From the NCBI RefSeq assembly GCF_014930455.1, contig NZ_JAAIYO010000003.1:620001-684000 (forward strand): a DNA stretch of 64,000 bases. Direction: 5' to 3'. Source of the stretch: Corallococcus soli. Its GTDB lineage: Bacteria > Myxococcota > Myxococcia > Myxococcales > Myxococcaceae. Positions 19,684 through 27,620 of the stretch are shown here, one piece after another. The translations under genes and the position numbers were made by a program. Below the pieces are notes generated by a model, which worked only from the letters and a program-made list of their open reading frames with translations, did not search any database and was not told the origin of the DNA. Positions within the stretch are counted from its first letter, which is position 1; each line of letters opens with the position of its first letter.

Positions 19684-20310
19684 ATGGCGCTGCGCGAGGA
19701 TCAGATTCTCCGCTACTCCCGGCAGATCCTCCTGCGCGACGTAGGAGGGCGCGGCCAGGAGGCCCTGCTGTCGGGCGGCGCGCGCGTGGACGGGCTGGGC
19801 GCGTCCGGCCTCACCGCGACGGCGTACCTGGCGGCGGGCGGAACGCCGGTGACGGGCGTGGGCGGACTGACGATGGGGCCCTGGTCGCCGGGCTTCCTGG
19901 CCTCCGCGCGGGACGTGGGCCGGCCGGTGGCGGACGTGCTGGCCCAGGTGGTGCCGGAGGTGAACCCGGACGCGGTGGGCACGCCCGGCGGCGGCCTGCT
20001 CGCGGAGCTCCCCGCCGCGTGGAGCGGCGAGGCGCCCTGGGTCGCGCTGGGTGGTGACGGCCTGCGGGGCGCGGTGGTGTTCCGGAGCGCGGACGGGTGC
20101 GTCTGGTGCTTCGGGGAGACGGTGCGCCACCTGGGGACGCCGCCGGATGGCCCCCTGGGCGTGGCGCTGGGGGCGTTGGGCGCGCTGGTGTTCCAGCGGC
20201 TGCGCCTGGGGATGGGCCCGTCGCTGGGCGGCCGGTGGCTGGGCGCGCCAGGCGCGGTGGAGGAACTGGAGCCGCGCCGGTGCTCCCGCTGCGGTGCCGG
20301 GAAGCCCTGA
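19684..20310 (+). CDS. Degenerate MoeB/HesA-like E1 paralogue lacking the ATP-binding site
   Basis: The first 30 residues (LREDQILRYSRQILLRDVGGRGQEALL) match the N-terminal arm of MoeB very well. The nucleotide loop is then broken (GLGASG instead of GxGGxG), the DxD/NLxRQ, Lys and catalytic Cys segments are missing, and the protein is only 208 residues. Two zinc-type Cys pairs survive (C139xxC142 and C200xxC203), so the fold is probably kept. The frame is continuous with normal codon bias, which argues against a recent pseudogene. It follows the ubiquitin-fold carrier by 7 bases and precedes the JAMM gene by 7. It likely acts as the inactive partner of the complete E1 at 18398. Confidence 0.8.
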   Translation: MALREDQILRYSRQILLRDVGGRGQEALLSGGARVDGLGASGLTATAYLAAGGTPVTGVGGLTMGPWSPGFLASARDVGRPVADVLAQVVPEVNPDAVGTPGGGLLAELPAAWSGEAPWVALGGDGLRGAVVFRSADGCVWCFGETVRHLGTPPDGPLGVALGALGALVFQRLRLGMGPSLGGRWLGAPGAVEELEPRRCSRCGAGKP

Positions 20311-20317
20311 GCCCTCC

Positions 20318-20782
20318 GTGAGCGGCCCCGCCTTCCCGCCGGAGGTCGTCGCCCGGATGATCCACCACCTGGAGGCCGCCTGGCCCCAGGAGGGCTGCGG
20401 CGTGATCCTCCAGGGGGCCGGTGGGGCAGGGGAGGAAGGTGCCTTCCGCGTCGTGCCGCTGCCCAACGTCGCGCCCACCCCCCGCGTCGCCTACGCCTTC
20501 GCCCCGGACGCGTGGCTCCAGGTCTGCCTGGAGGCGGACGCCCGGCGGGAAACGCTGGTCTGCGTCTTCCACTCACACGTCGACACCGCCGCCACCTTCT
20601 CCGCCGAGGACCGCCGGAGGGCTGCCCCGGCTGGCATCCCACTCTTGCCGTGCGTGTCGTATGAGGTGATCGCCATTCATGGAGGAAGGGCGACCTCCGC
20701 GGCCCGGTTTGTTTGGAGGGACGGCGATTTTCAGGGTGTTCCGATCCGCCTGCCGGATTTCAGGTTTGAAAAACCCTTGTAA
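20318..20782 (+). CDS. JAMM/MPN+ metallopeptidase (Mec-like)
   Basis: A 154-residue single-domain MPN+ protein. The zinc motif is complete: Glu25 (EGCGVIL), His85 and His87 (FHSHVDTAATFSAED), Ser95 and Asp98, giving the HxHx7Sx2D pattern. Small bacterial JAMM proteins next to ThiS/MoaD-like carriers cleave the bond after the C-terminal Gly-Gly; in Mycobacterium Mec releases cysteine from CysO-Cys. Start chosen as the GTG at 20318, 7 bases after the preceding stop; an internal ATG at 20357 would drop the N-terminal helix. It is the last gene of the five-gene operon. Confidence 0.9.
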   Translation: MSGPAFPPEVVARMIHHLEAAWPQEGCGVILQGAGGAGEEGAFRVVPLPNVAPTPRVAYAFAPDAWLQVCLEADARRETLVCVFHSHVDTAATFSAEDRRRAAPAGIPLLPCVSYEVIAIHGGRATSAARFVWRDGDFQGVPIRLPDFRFEKPL

Positions 20783-20808
20783 GGGCAGGCACTTGTTCGG
20801 TTGTTACC

Positions 20809-20828
20809 CCCACCTGCGGAAAGGTGGG
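20809..20828 (+). terminator. Hairpin between the JAMM gene and the cysC promoter
   Basis: Seven perfect base pairs (CCCACCT with AGGTGGG) close a 6-base loop about 26 bases after the JAMM stop and just upstream of the cysC -35 box. There is no T-run, so termination is only suggested by position. Confidence 0.4.
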
Positions 20829-20834
20829 TCCGAA

Positions 20835-20864
20835 TTGTCAAGTCAGTGGGTTTTCGTCTATAAA
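20835..20864 (+). promoter_or_regulatory. Sigma70-type promoter of cysC
   Basis: TTGTCA at 20835-20840 and TATAAA at 20859-20864 are separated by 18 bases, a near-consensus housekeeping promoter in otherwise very GC-rich DNA. It would give a leader of about 70 bases before the cysC ATG, separating cysC transcription from the upstream carrier operon. Confidence 0.7.
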
Positions 20865-20939
20865 GCAGCGGTCTATTGGATCTGCCGCGTCCCACGCCGC
20901 GTGCAAGAAGCGCTCCGGACGCAGGGAGTTTGAACCCTT

Positions 20940-21725
20940 ATGGCCCCCAACACTGGCTTTACCCTCTGGCTGACCGGCATGTCCGGGACCGGAAAGAGCA
21001 CCACGGCTGCCTACATCGCGGCCCGCCTCCGGCAGGTCGGGCGCAACGTGGAGATCCTCGACGAGGGCGATCTCCAGAACGACCTGTGGGCTGGCATCGG
21101 CGATTCCAAGGATGAGCGCAACACGGTGGTCCGCCGTCTGGGCTTCGTGGCCAACCTGCTGAGCCGCAATGGCGTGGCGGCGCTGGTTCCCTGCGTGAGC
21201 CCCTACAAGGCGAGCCGCGAGGAGGTGCGCCGCATGGTGGGCAAGTACGTGGAGGTCTACGTCGACTGCCCCACGGAGAAGCTCATCGAGCGGGACACCA
21301 CCGGCCGCTACAAGAAGGCGCTCAACGGTGAGATCCCGAACTTCATCGGCATCACGGAACCGTACGAGCCGCCCAACTCGCCGGAGGTCACCATCTACTC
21401 CGACACGGAGTCGGTGGAGGAAGGCGCCGCGAAGATCTTCCAGGCGCTCCTGGACCTCGGCCTGATGTCCACGGACGAGCTGAAGACGATCACCGGCAAG
21501 AAGATGAAGGCCAACCCGCTGCCCAAGAAGGCCCGCCGCGACGAGGACGAAGAGGATCCTCCGGTTCGCATGGTGGGTGCCAAGGGCGCCAAGACGGCGA
21601 AGGTGGCGGCCCCCAAGGCGGACAAGGGCTCCAAGGGCGCCAAGGCGCGTCCGGCCACCCGCGCCGCCCGCGTGGGCAAGCCGGCCCCGGCCGCGAAGAA
21701 GGCCGCCAAGCGCAAGGCGAAGTAG
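20940..21725 (+). CDS. cysC: Adenylylsulfate kinase (APS kinase) with lysine/alanine-rich histone-like tail
   Basis: Residues 5-175 are an APS kinase: Walker A GMSGTGKSTT (13-22), ILDEGDLQ, SPYKASR, the RDTTGRYKKALNGEI lid loop and GITEPYEPPNSPEV. It phosphorylates APS to PAPS in sulfate activation. Some signature residues differ (DEGD rather than DGD; RDTTGRY rather than RDPKGLY), so substrate choice deserves testing. From about residue 186 a 75-residue tail begins, with an acidic DEDEED patch and then Lys/Ala/Pro repeats resembling histone H1 or AlgP tails. It has its own strong promoter. A sulfur-related island surrounds it. The Shine-Dalgarno GGGAG is 11 bases from the ATG. Confidence 0.88.
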   Translation: MAPNTGFTLWLTGMSGTGKSTTAAYIAARLRQVGRNVEILDEGDLQNDLWAGIGDSKDERNTVVRRLGFVANLLSRNGVAALVPCVSPYKASREEVRRMVGKYVEVYVDCPTEKLIERDTTGRYKKALNGEIPNFIGITEPYEPPNSPEVTIYSDTESVEEGAAKIFQALLDLGLMSTDELKTITGKKMKANPLPKKARRDEDEEDPPVRMVGAKGAKTAKVAAPKADKGSKGAKARPATRAARVGKPAPAAKKAAKRKAK

Positions 21726-21817
21726 TCGTCGAATCCGTCGTTCTTTCGTGAAGGGGCTCCGGGGTGCGTGCGCGATGCGCGTGCAATCCGGGGCCCTTCC
21801 GTTTTAGGAGTTGCCCC

Positions 21818-22723
21818 ATGCTGAGCCCCGAGCAGATCCAGGCACTGTGTGACGCGTCCCGCCCCAAGCTGGAGGCGATGCGTGAGTCCCTGCGCGCGCA
21901 CGGCAGCGCCCTGGTGGCGTTCTCCGGCGGCGTGGACTCCACCTTCGTCCTCAAGGTCGCGGTGGAGGTGCTGGGCGAGCGCGCCCTGGCCCTCACCGCC
22001 CTGTCCGCCTCCGTCGCCCCGGAGGAGGAGCAGGAGGCGCGCGAGCTGGCGGCCCGGCTGGGTGCCCGGCACGTCGTCGTCTCCAGCAACGAGCTGGCGA
22101 ACCCCAGCTACGCCGCCAACCCCACCAACCGCTGCTACTTCTGCAAGACGGAGCTGTACGACCTCTGCGAGGCGAAGCGCGCGGAGTTGGGTCTGTCGGT
22201 GGTGCTGGACGGCTTCAACGCGGACGACTTCAAGGATCACCGCCCGGGCCACAAGGCGGCGAAGGAGCACAAGGTCGTGTCGCCCCTGGCCCAGGCCGGG
22301 CTCACCAAGGATGAGATCCGCGCCTGGAGCCGCGCGCTGGGGCTGCCCACCTGGGACAAGCCGCAGATGGCGTGCCTGGCGTCGCGCATCCCCTACGGCA
22401 CGTCGGTGACGCGCGACCGGCTGCTGCAGATCGCCGCCGCGGAGTCGGAGCTGCGCACCCTGGGCTTCCGGCAGTTCCGCGTGCGCTACCACCAGGACGT
22501 GGCGCGCATTGAACTGGACGCCGTGGAGTACCCGCGCTTCTTCGAGGCCGCGGTGCGCGAGCGGATCAACGGCGCCTTCAAGTCGCTGGGCTTCAAGTTC
22601 GTGGCGCTGGATCTGGAGCCCTTCCGCTCCGGCCGGCTCAACGAGGCCGCCGGCATCACCCCCACGACCGCCACGGGCGGGCAGGGGAAGCCTGAGGGCT
22701 TCCCGCTCCCGGTGGTGGGGTGA
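21818..22723 (+). CDS. larE: LarE-type ATP-dependent sulfur transferase (PP-loop)
   Basis: A 301-residue N-type ATP pyrophosphatase with the PP-loop SGGVDS (residues 36-41), then TNRCYFCKTELYD (Cys106, Cys109) and the conserved CLASRIPYG segment (Cys186). LarE adenylates the nickel-pincer precursor and inserts sulfur. In the one-Cys enzyme the Cys of the CLASR segment is sacrificed; three-Cys forms are reported to hold a [4Fe-4S] cluster that supplies sulfur catalytically. This protein has the three-Cys pattern. Start at 21818 with TAGGAG 7 bases upstream. No larA, larB or larC is present in the window. It follows cysC by about 90 bases. Confidence 0.93.
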   Translation: MLSPEQIQALCDASRPKLEAMRESLRAHGSALVAFSGGVDSTFVLKVAVEVLGERALALTALSASVAPEEEQEARELAARLGARHVVVSSNELANPSYAANPTNRCYFCKTELYDLCEAKRAELGLSVVLDGFNADDFKDHRPGHKAAKEHKVVSPLAQAGLTKDEIRAWSRALGLPTWDKPQMACLASRIPYGTSVTRDRLLQIAAAESELRTLGFRQFRVRYHQDVARIELDAVEYPRFFEAAVRERINGAFKSLGFKFVALDLEPFRSGRLNEAAGITPTTATGGQGKPEGFPLPVVG

Positions 22724-23253
22724 GGGGCCTGCGCCTTTCCTCCTTCCTGATCCTCGGGGCCGCGCCCGCCCTCGCCGCCGAATACGTGGACGACGGCCCG
22801 TATGCGCGCCGCCGCTCGCTGATCCTCAGCGCGGGGCCGGGCGTCACGTACACGGAGCGGATCAGCGGTGACGCCACGGCGTCCGGCCTCGCCGCGCAGC
22901 TGGATCTCGGCGTGGGCCTCACCGTCGGCTACGACCGGGACGAGGTGTTCCTCCTGGCCCGGGGCAGCAGCGGCGGGGGCCCCGGCGAGGAGCTGGCGCT
23001 GATCGGCGGCTACCGCAGCGTCTTCGGATCCGAGTCCTGGCAGACCTTCTTCGAAGTCGGCGCGAGCGTGCGTCCGATTTCTGGGCCGTGGCTGGGGCCT
23101 CGCATAGGGTTCGGCGCCAGACACACCCTCTCGGATCATTTCGCGCTGTACGGCGGGCTCGGATTCACCTTCGGGTTCGGCTCCGGACTGCGCGCGGACA
23201 CCGAGGTCTTCACCGGGCTTCAGTGGATCATCCCGGTGGGCTCGGCTTCGTGA
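22720..23253 (+). CDS. Small outer-membrane beta-barrel-like protein
   Basis: A 177-residue protein with a Sec signal peptide (LSSFLILGAAPALAA) and a mature part of alternating hydrophobic strands rich in Gly and aromatic residues (GVGLTVGYD, FFEVGASVRP, LGPRIGFGARH, LYGGLGFTFGFG), ending with a strand. This pattern suggests an eight-strand outer-membrane barrel. The start GTG overlaps the larE stop (GTGA), so it is cotranscribed with larE, although a functional link is not obvious. Confidence 0.7.
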   Translation: MRGLRLSSFLILGAAPALAAEYVDDGPYARRRSLILSAGPGVTYTERISGDATASGLAAQLDLGVGLTVGYDRDEVFLLARGSSGGGPGEELALIGGYRSVFGSESWQTFFEVGASVRPISGPWLGPRIGFGARHTLSDHFALYGGLGFTFGFGSGLRADTEVFTGLQWIIPVGSAS

Positions 23254-23314
23254 GATTTTCTTGCGGATGTCCGACTCTGTGAGAAGGTGTGCGCATCTGT
23301 AGGAGGTTGCGCAC

Positions 23315-23479
23315 TTGGACATGAATCCCCGCCTCACCTCGGTCGTGTTTCGTCTCAACCGCGAGAAGCTGGATGCCCTGAAGGAGCTGTCGCGCGCCAC
23401 GCGCATCCGTCAGAGCGAGTACCTGCGGGAGGCCATCTCGGACCTGCTGGCGAAGTACGAAGCGCGCTTCGTGGACTGA
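23315..23479 (+). CDS. Small ribbon-helix-helix DNA-binding protein
   Basis: A 54-residue protein missed by length cut-offs. It opens with LTSVVFRLNREKLDALKELSRATRI, the short strand and first helix of an RHH (MetJ/Arc) fold, followed by RQSEYLREAISDLLAKYE for helix 2 with the usual Ser/Glu cap. AGGAGG at 23301-23306 stands 8 bases before a TTG at 23315, which I prefer; the ATG at 23321 would be 14 bases away. It is probably a dimeric transcription regulator or an antitoxin-like protein, though no toxin gene follows: the next gene is truA on the other strand, 14 bases beyond its stop. Confidence 0.85.
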   Translation: MDMNPRLTSVVFRLNREKLDALKELSRATRIRQSEYLREAISDLLAKYEARFVD

Positions 23480-23493
23480 AAGAGCGCTGCGCG

Positions 23494-24354
23494 TCAGCCC
23501 GGCGCCGCTTCTGTGAAGGGAGGCGAGTCGGGCAGCCCGGGCGGATGGAGGCGCTCGACGGGCCCGAAAGGGTCCACCGCGGAAGGATAGCGGACCTCCC
23601 ACAGCACCAGCCCATGCGCCGGGGCCTTGAAGCCGGCCAGGGACGTGCCCGCATCCAACGCCGCGTGCCACTGCTCCTCGGACAGGAGCCCCGCGGCCAC
23701 CTTCAGCGCGCTGCCCACCAGGTACCTCACCTGGTAGCGCGCGAAGCCATCACCCTCCAGACACGCCTCGTACAGCCCACCGCCCCGCTCGCGCAGGGTG
23801 GCGGACGCCAGCGTGCGCGCCTTCTGGGGGCTGGAGCGCTCGTGGAACGCGGTGAAGTCCCGCGTGCCCACGGCGCGGGCCAGCAGCGCCTCCAGCCGCT
23901 CCGGCGTCACCGCGCGCCCGCCCTGGAGTGCCCCCTCCGTCGCCACGTCCAGCGCATAGGGCCGCCACGCCTCCGCCGGAGGCGCGCCCAGCGTCAGCCG
24001 GTAGCGGTACTCCTTCCCGCTCGCGCTCCACTGCGCATGGAAGGACCCGGGCGGCCGCTTCGCGACGCACAGGCCCACGTCCGGGGAGAGGAACGGAGAG
24101 AGCCGCCGGGGCAGCTCCGCAGGGGGCACGTCCTCATCCAGGCGCAGGCTGATGACCTGCATCCGGGCATGGACCCCCCGGTCGGTGCGGCCGGACGGCA
24201 TCACCGTCGCGGGCGAGCCGGCCTGCCGCAGCGCGTCCTCCAGGGCGTCCTGGACGGTCGGGCCCTCCACCTGGCGCTGGAAGCCGCGGAAGTTTCCACC
24301 GCGGTACCAAGTCCACAGTACGGCGGGAATTCGTCGGGGAGGAGTCTTTGCCAC
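23494..24354 (-). CDS. truA: tRNA pseudouridine synthase A
   Basis: A 286-residue TruA: YRGGNFRGFQRQ near the start, the catalytic Asp in SGRTDRGVHA, KEYRYRL, the DFTAFHERSS block and the RYQVRYLVGSALKVAAG helix. It converts uridines 38-40 of many tRNA anticodon arms to pseudouridine. I chose the GTG at 24354 because the family start (AVLWTWYRGGNF) begins a few residues later and upstream codons run into the divergent gene; no strong ribosome site is visible. Slightly longer than E. coli TruA (270). Confidence 0.93.
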   Translation of the reverse strand: MAKTPPRRIPAVLWTWYRGGNFRGFQRQVEGPTVQDALEDALRQAGSPATVMPSGRTDRGVHARMQVISLRLDEDVPPAELPRRLSPFLSPDVGLCVAKRPPGSFHAQWSASGKEYRYRLTLGAPPAEAWRPYALDVATEGALQGGRAVTPERLEALLARAVGTRDFTAFHERSSPQKARTLASATLRERGGGLYEACLEGDGFARYQVRYLVGSALKVAAGLLSEEQWHAALDAGTSLAGFKAPAHGLVLWEVRYPSAVDPFGPVERLHPPGLPDSPPFTEAAPG

Positions 24355-24397
24355 GGCGTTGCGATGGCGCGGGGAGACACACGATACTCCCGCGCGA

Positions 24398-25318
24398 ATG
24401 CTGGCCCGACAACAAGAACTCGCGGTGGACAGTGATGTGCAGTGGCTTTTCCGCCAGGGCGACCTGGTGCTGGGGCCCATCACGGCGTCCCAGGTGGTCG
24501 AAAAGCTCTACACGGGGGAGCTGACCCCGGACAGCCCGGTGGCCCCCGCCGGCGAGCGGGACTTCCGCACGTTGCGGGACACCGCCGCCTTCCAGGTGCA
24601 CATCGCGCGCTTTGAGGCCCAGGGCCGCGTCGCCGCGACGATGCTCGTCGAGCAGGCGAAGAACCAGCGCCGGGTGAAGGTGCTGGGCGGGGTCGCCGTG
24701 GGCGTGGCGCTGCTCCTGGGCGTCGTGGGCTGGTACCTGGCGCGCAACATGGCCGTACACGGCCTGTTCGGGGAAGGGGAGGAGGGCGACGGCATCACCA
24801 TGGATCCGCCCACCATCCGCCTGGCCCGCTCGCGCGCGGGGGACGAGGACCTGTTCGCCTACCCGTCCAACGACCCGCGCCGCCCGGACCGCCCCGCGAG
24901 CACCGGGACGGGGACGGCCGCGAAGCCCGCGAGCACCGCTGCGGGCACCGCCGTGGCCAGCGCCACCAGCCGTCCGCCCCGGACGGGCAGCGTGTCCACC
25001 GACCCCGACGGTCTGGAGATGGCCCAGCAGTTCGACCAGGGGGCCATCAACCGCGTGGTGGCCGGCAACCGCAACACGCTCTTCCGCTGCTTCAAGGAAG
25101 AGGCCGAGCGCACGCCGGGCCTGGCCGCGAAGATTCCGATGGAGTTCGTCATCGGCAACGACGGGCGGGTGGCGAAGCTGTGGGTGGACAACCCCCAGTT
25201 CAAGCAGGGCCCCCTCTACGACTGCCTCTTCACGGAGCTGAAGAAGTGGCCCTTCAAGTCCTACGACGGCGAGCGCGCGACCGTGGGGCTATCGTTCAAT
25301 ATCGGCAAGCGCGGGTAG
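24398..25318 (+). CDS. GYF_2-domain membrane protein with AgmX/TonB-like C-terminal domain
   Basis: A 306-residue protein in three parts. A GYF_2/DUF4339-like domain (about residues 10-55) reads WLFRQGDLVLGPITASQVVEKLYTGELTPDSPVAPAG. A single transmembrane helix lies near residues 100-118. An Ala/Thr/Pro linker is followed by a C-terminal domain with INRVVAGNRNTLFRCFKEE...IPMEFVIGNDGRV, the AgmX/PglI-type repeat found in myxobacterial gliding-related proteins. Such proteins are thought to sit in the cell envelope. Function inferred only from architecture; a motility link is possible but not shown. Confidence 0.8.
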   Translation: MLARQQELAVDSDVQWLFRQGDLVLGPITASQVVEKLYTGELTPDSPVAPAGERDFRTLRDTAAFQVHIARFEAQGRVAATMLVEQAKNQRRVKVLGGVAVGVALLLGVVGWYLARNMAVHGLFGEGEEGDGITMDPPTIRLARSRAGDEDLFAYPSNDPRRPDRPASTGTGTAAKPASTAAGTAVASATSRPPRTGSVSTDPDGLEMAQQFDQGAINRVVAGNRNTLFRCFKEEAERTPGLAAKIPMEFVIGNDGRVAKLWVDNPQFKQGPLYDCLFTELKKWPFKSYDGERATVGLSFNIGKRG

Positions 25319-25363
25319 GGTGACTTTCTTGCCCACCCCCCGGACGTGCCCGATAGAAAGGGC

Positions 25364-26002
25364 ATGTCCGCCGCATCCGTCGCCGAAGTCGAGATCTCGA
25401 AGAAGGCCCTGAGCGTCCCCCCGGGGACGTTCCGCCACACCGTCCTCCTGGCCGCCAAGCGGTTCAAGTCCACCTGGGCTGAGCTGGGCAAGCTGCTCGT
25501 CCAGGTCCGGGACGAGGCCAAGTACGAGGAGTGGGGCCACGCCACCTTCGAGGCCTACTGCCTCAAGGAGCTGCACATCAAGAAGCAGACGGCGCTGAAG
25601 CTCACGCGCTCGTTCAGCTTCCTGGCCAAGCACGAGGCCCCCGAGGAATTGCAGCAGCAGGAGTTCCCGGAGAAGGCCCCGGCCTTCGAGGTCGTGGAAG
25701 TCCTGGCCGACGCCGAGGAGCGGGGGCAACTGTCGCCCACCGAGTACAAGTCCCTGCGCGACAGCATCTGGAGCCCGGAGAAGTCACCCACGGAACTCAA
25801 GAAGGAGTTCGCCGAGCGCTTCCCCCGTCCGCCGCCGGAGCCGCCGCCGGAGAGCCTCCAGGTGCGGAAGCTGGCGCAGCTGGCCCGGAAGCTCGCCTCC
25901 GAGCTGGCGGGAAGCCGTCGGGTCCCGAACGCTGTCGCCGAGCGGGCGGCCGCCCTGGCGGACGATGTCGAAGAGCTCGCGTCGAGCGTGACGGACGCCT
26001 GA
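25364..26002 (+). CDS. Conserved-looking helical protein of unknown function
   Basis: A 212-residue mostly helical protein. The segment TWAELGKLLVQVRDEAKYEEWGHATFEAYCLKELHIKKQTALKLTRSF resembles helix-turn-helix-like elements in DUF3102/ParB-related proteins, where a W-G-x-x-x-F-x-x-Y core precedes the recognition region. A Pro/Glu-rich linker and a C-terminal coiled segment follow. I cannot assign a function; nucleic-acid binding is only a guess. Start at the ATG 25364; a GTG at 25346 is an in-frame alternative. Confidence 0.65.
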   Translation: MSAASVAEVEISKKALSVPPGTFRHTVLLAAKRFKSTWAELGKLLVQVRDEAKYEEWGHATFEAYCLKELHIKKQTALKLTRSFSFLAKHEAPEELQQQEFPEKAPAFEVVEVLADAEERGQLSPTEYKSLRDSIWSPEKSPTELKKEFAERFPRPPPEPPPESLQVRKLAQLARKLASELAGSRRVPNAVAERAAALADDVEELASSVTDA

Positions 26003-26069
26003 GTCGCTGTTATCCAACACCGACCTGACCGGGGCTGAACGCTCCGCGAAGGGGCCACCGCCACCGGGC

Positions 26070-26098
26070 TTCCTGCCTGGGGAGGAGGGCCCTATAGT
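26070..26098 (+). promoter_or_regulatory. Candidate promoter upstream of clpX
   Basis: TATAGT at 26093-26098 is a good -10 box; 17 bases upstream is only a weak -35 (TTCCTG). It would give a leader of about 120 bases to the clpX GTG. Confidence 0.28.
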
Positions 26099-26226
26099 GG
26101 GTCAAGGGCCTGTAGCAGGTGGGCCTGGAGCCGTCTGAGACGTGGGCGGTTTCGAGGGTGGCGGAGTGCGGTGGTCGGCGGAGAAGGCTCCGGGTGCACC
26201 GGGGCCTGGCGAACTCGGAGGCGGCA

Positions 26227-27504
<1,278 letters not shown>

Positions 27505-27535
27505 GGTTTCCCCCAAGCGGTCGGTGTTCCCACCC

Positions 27536-27606
27536 GGCGCCCCTCGCCTTCACTGGCAGGGGCGCCGTGGTGTTTCTGGCGCCCGGGACGACAGCCCCCC
27601 GGGCGC
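27536..27606. terminator. Two tandem hairpins between convergent clpX and Hsp70-like genes
   Basis: A perfect 8-base inverted repeat (GGCGCCCC with GGGGCGCC, 27536-27566, loop of 15) is followed by a perfect 9-base one (GCGCCCGGG with CCCGGGCGC, 27579-27606, loop of 10). Lying between two convergent stops, they probably stop transcripts from both sides, although T-runs are short. Confidence 0.6.
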
Positions 27607-27620
27607 TGGCACCGCGCGCT

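Noticed and set aside
19684-20310. Degenerate E1 as a frameshifted pseudogene
   Set aside because: The frame is continuous from a perfect N-terminal arm to a retained second zinc pair, with normal codon bias and tight operon spacing; no other frame restores the missing motifs.
18398-20782. A Bil/ISG15-like antiphage conjugation system
   Set aside because: No E2-like protein is present, and TusA with a sulfur-carrier-type beta-grasp protein points to sulfur transfer; kept as an alternative only.
23315-23479. RHH protein as half of a toxin-antitoxin pair
   Set aside because: The only adjacent gene after it is truA on the opposite strand; no toxin-like frame was found.
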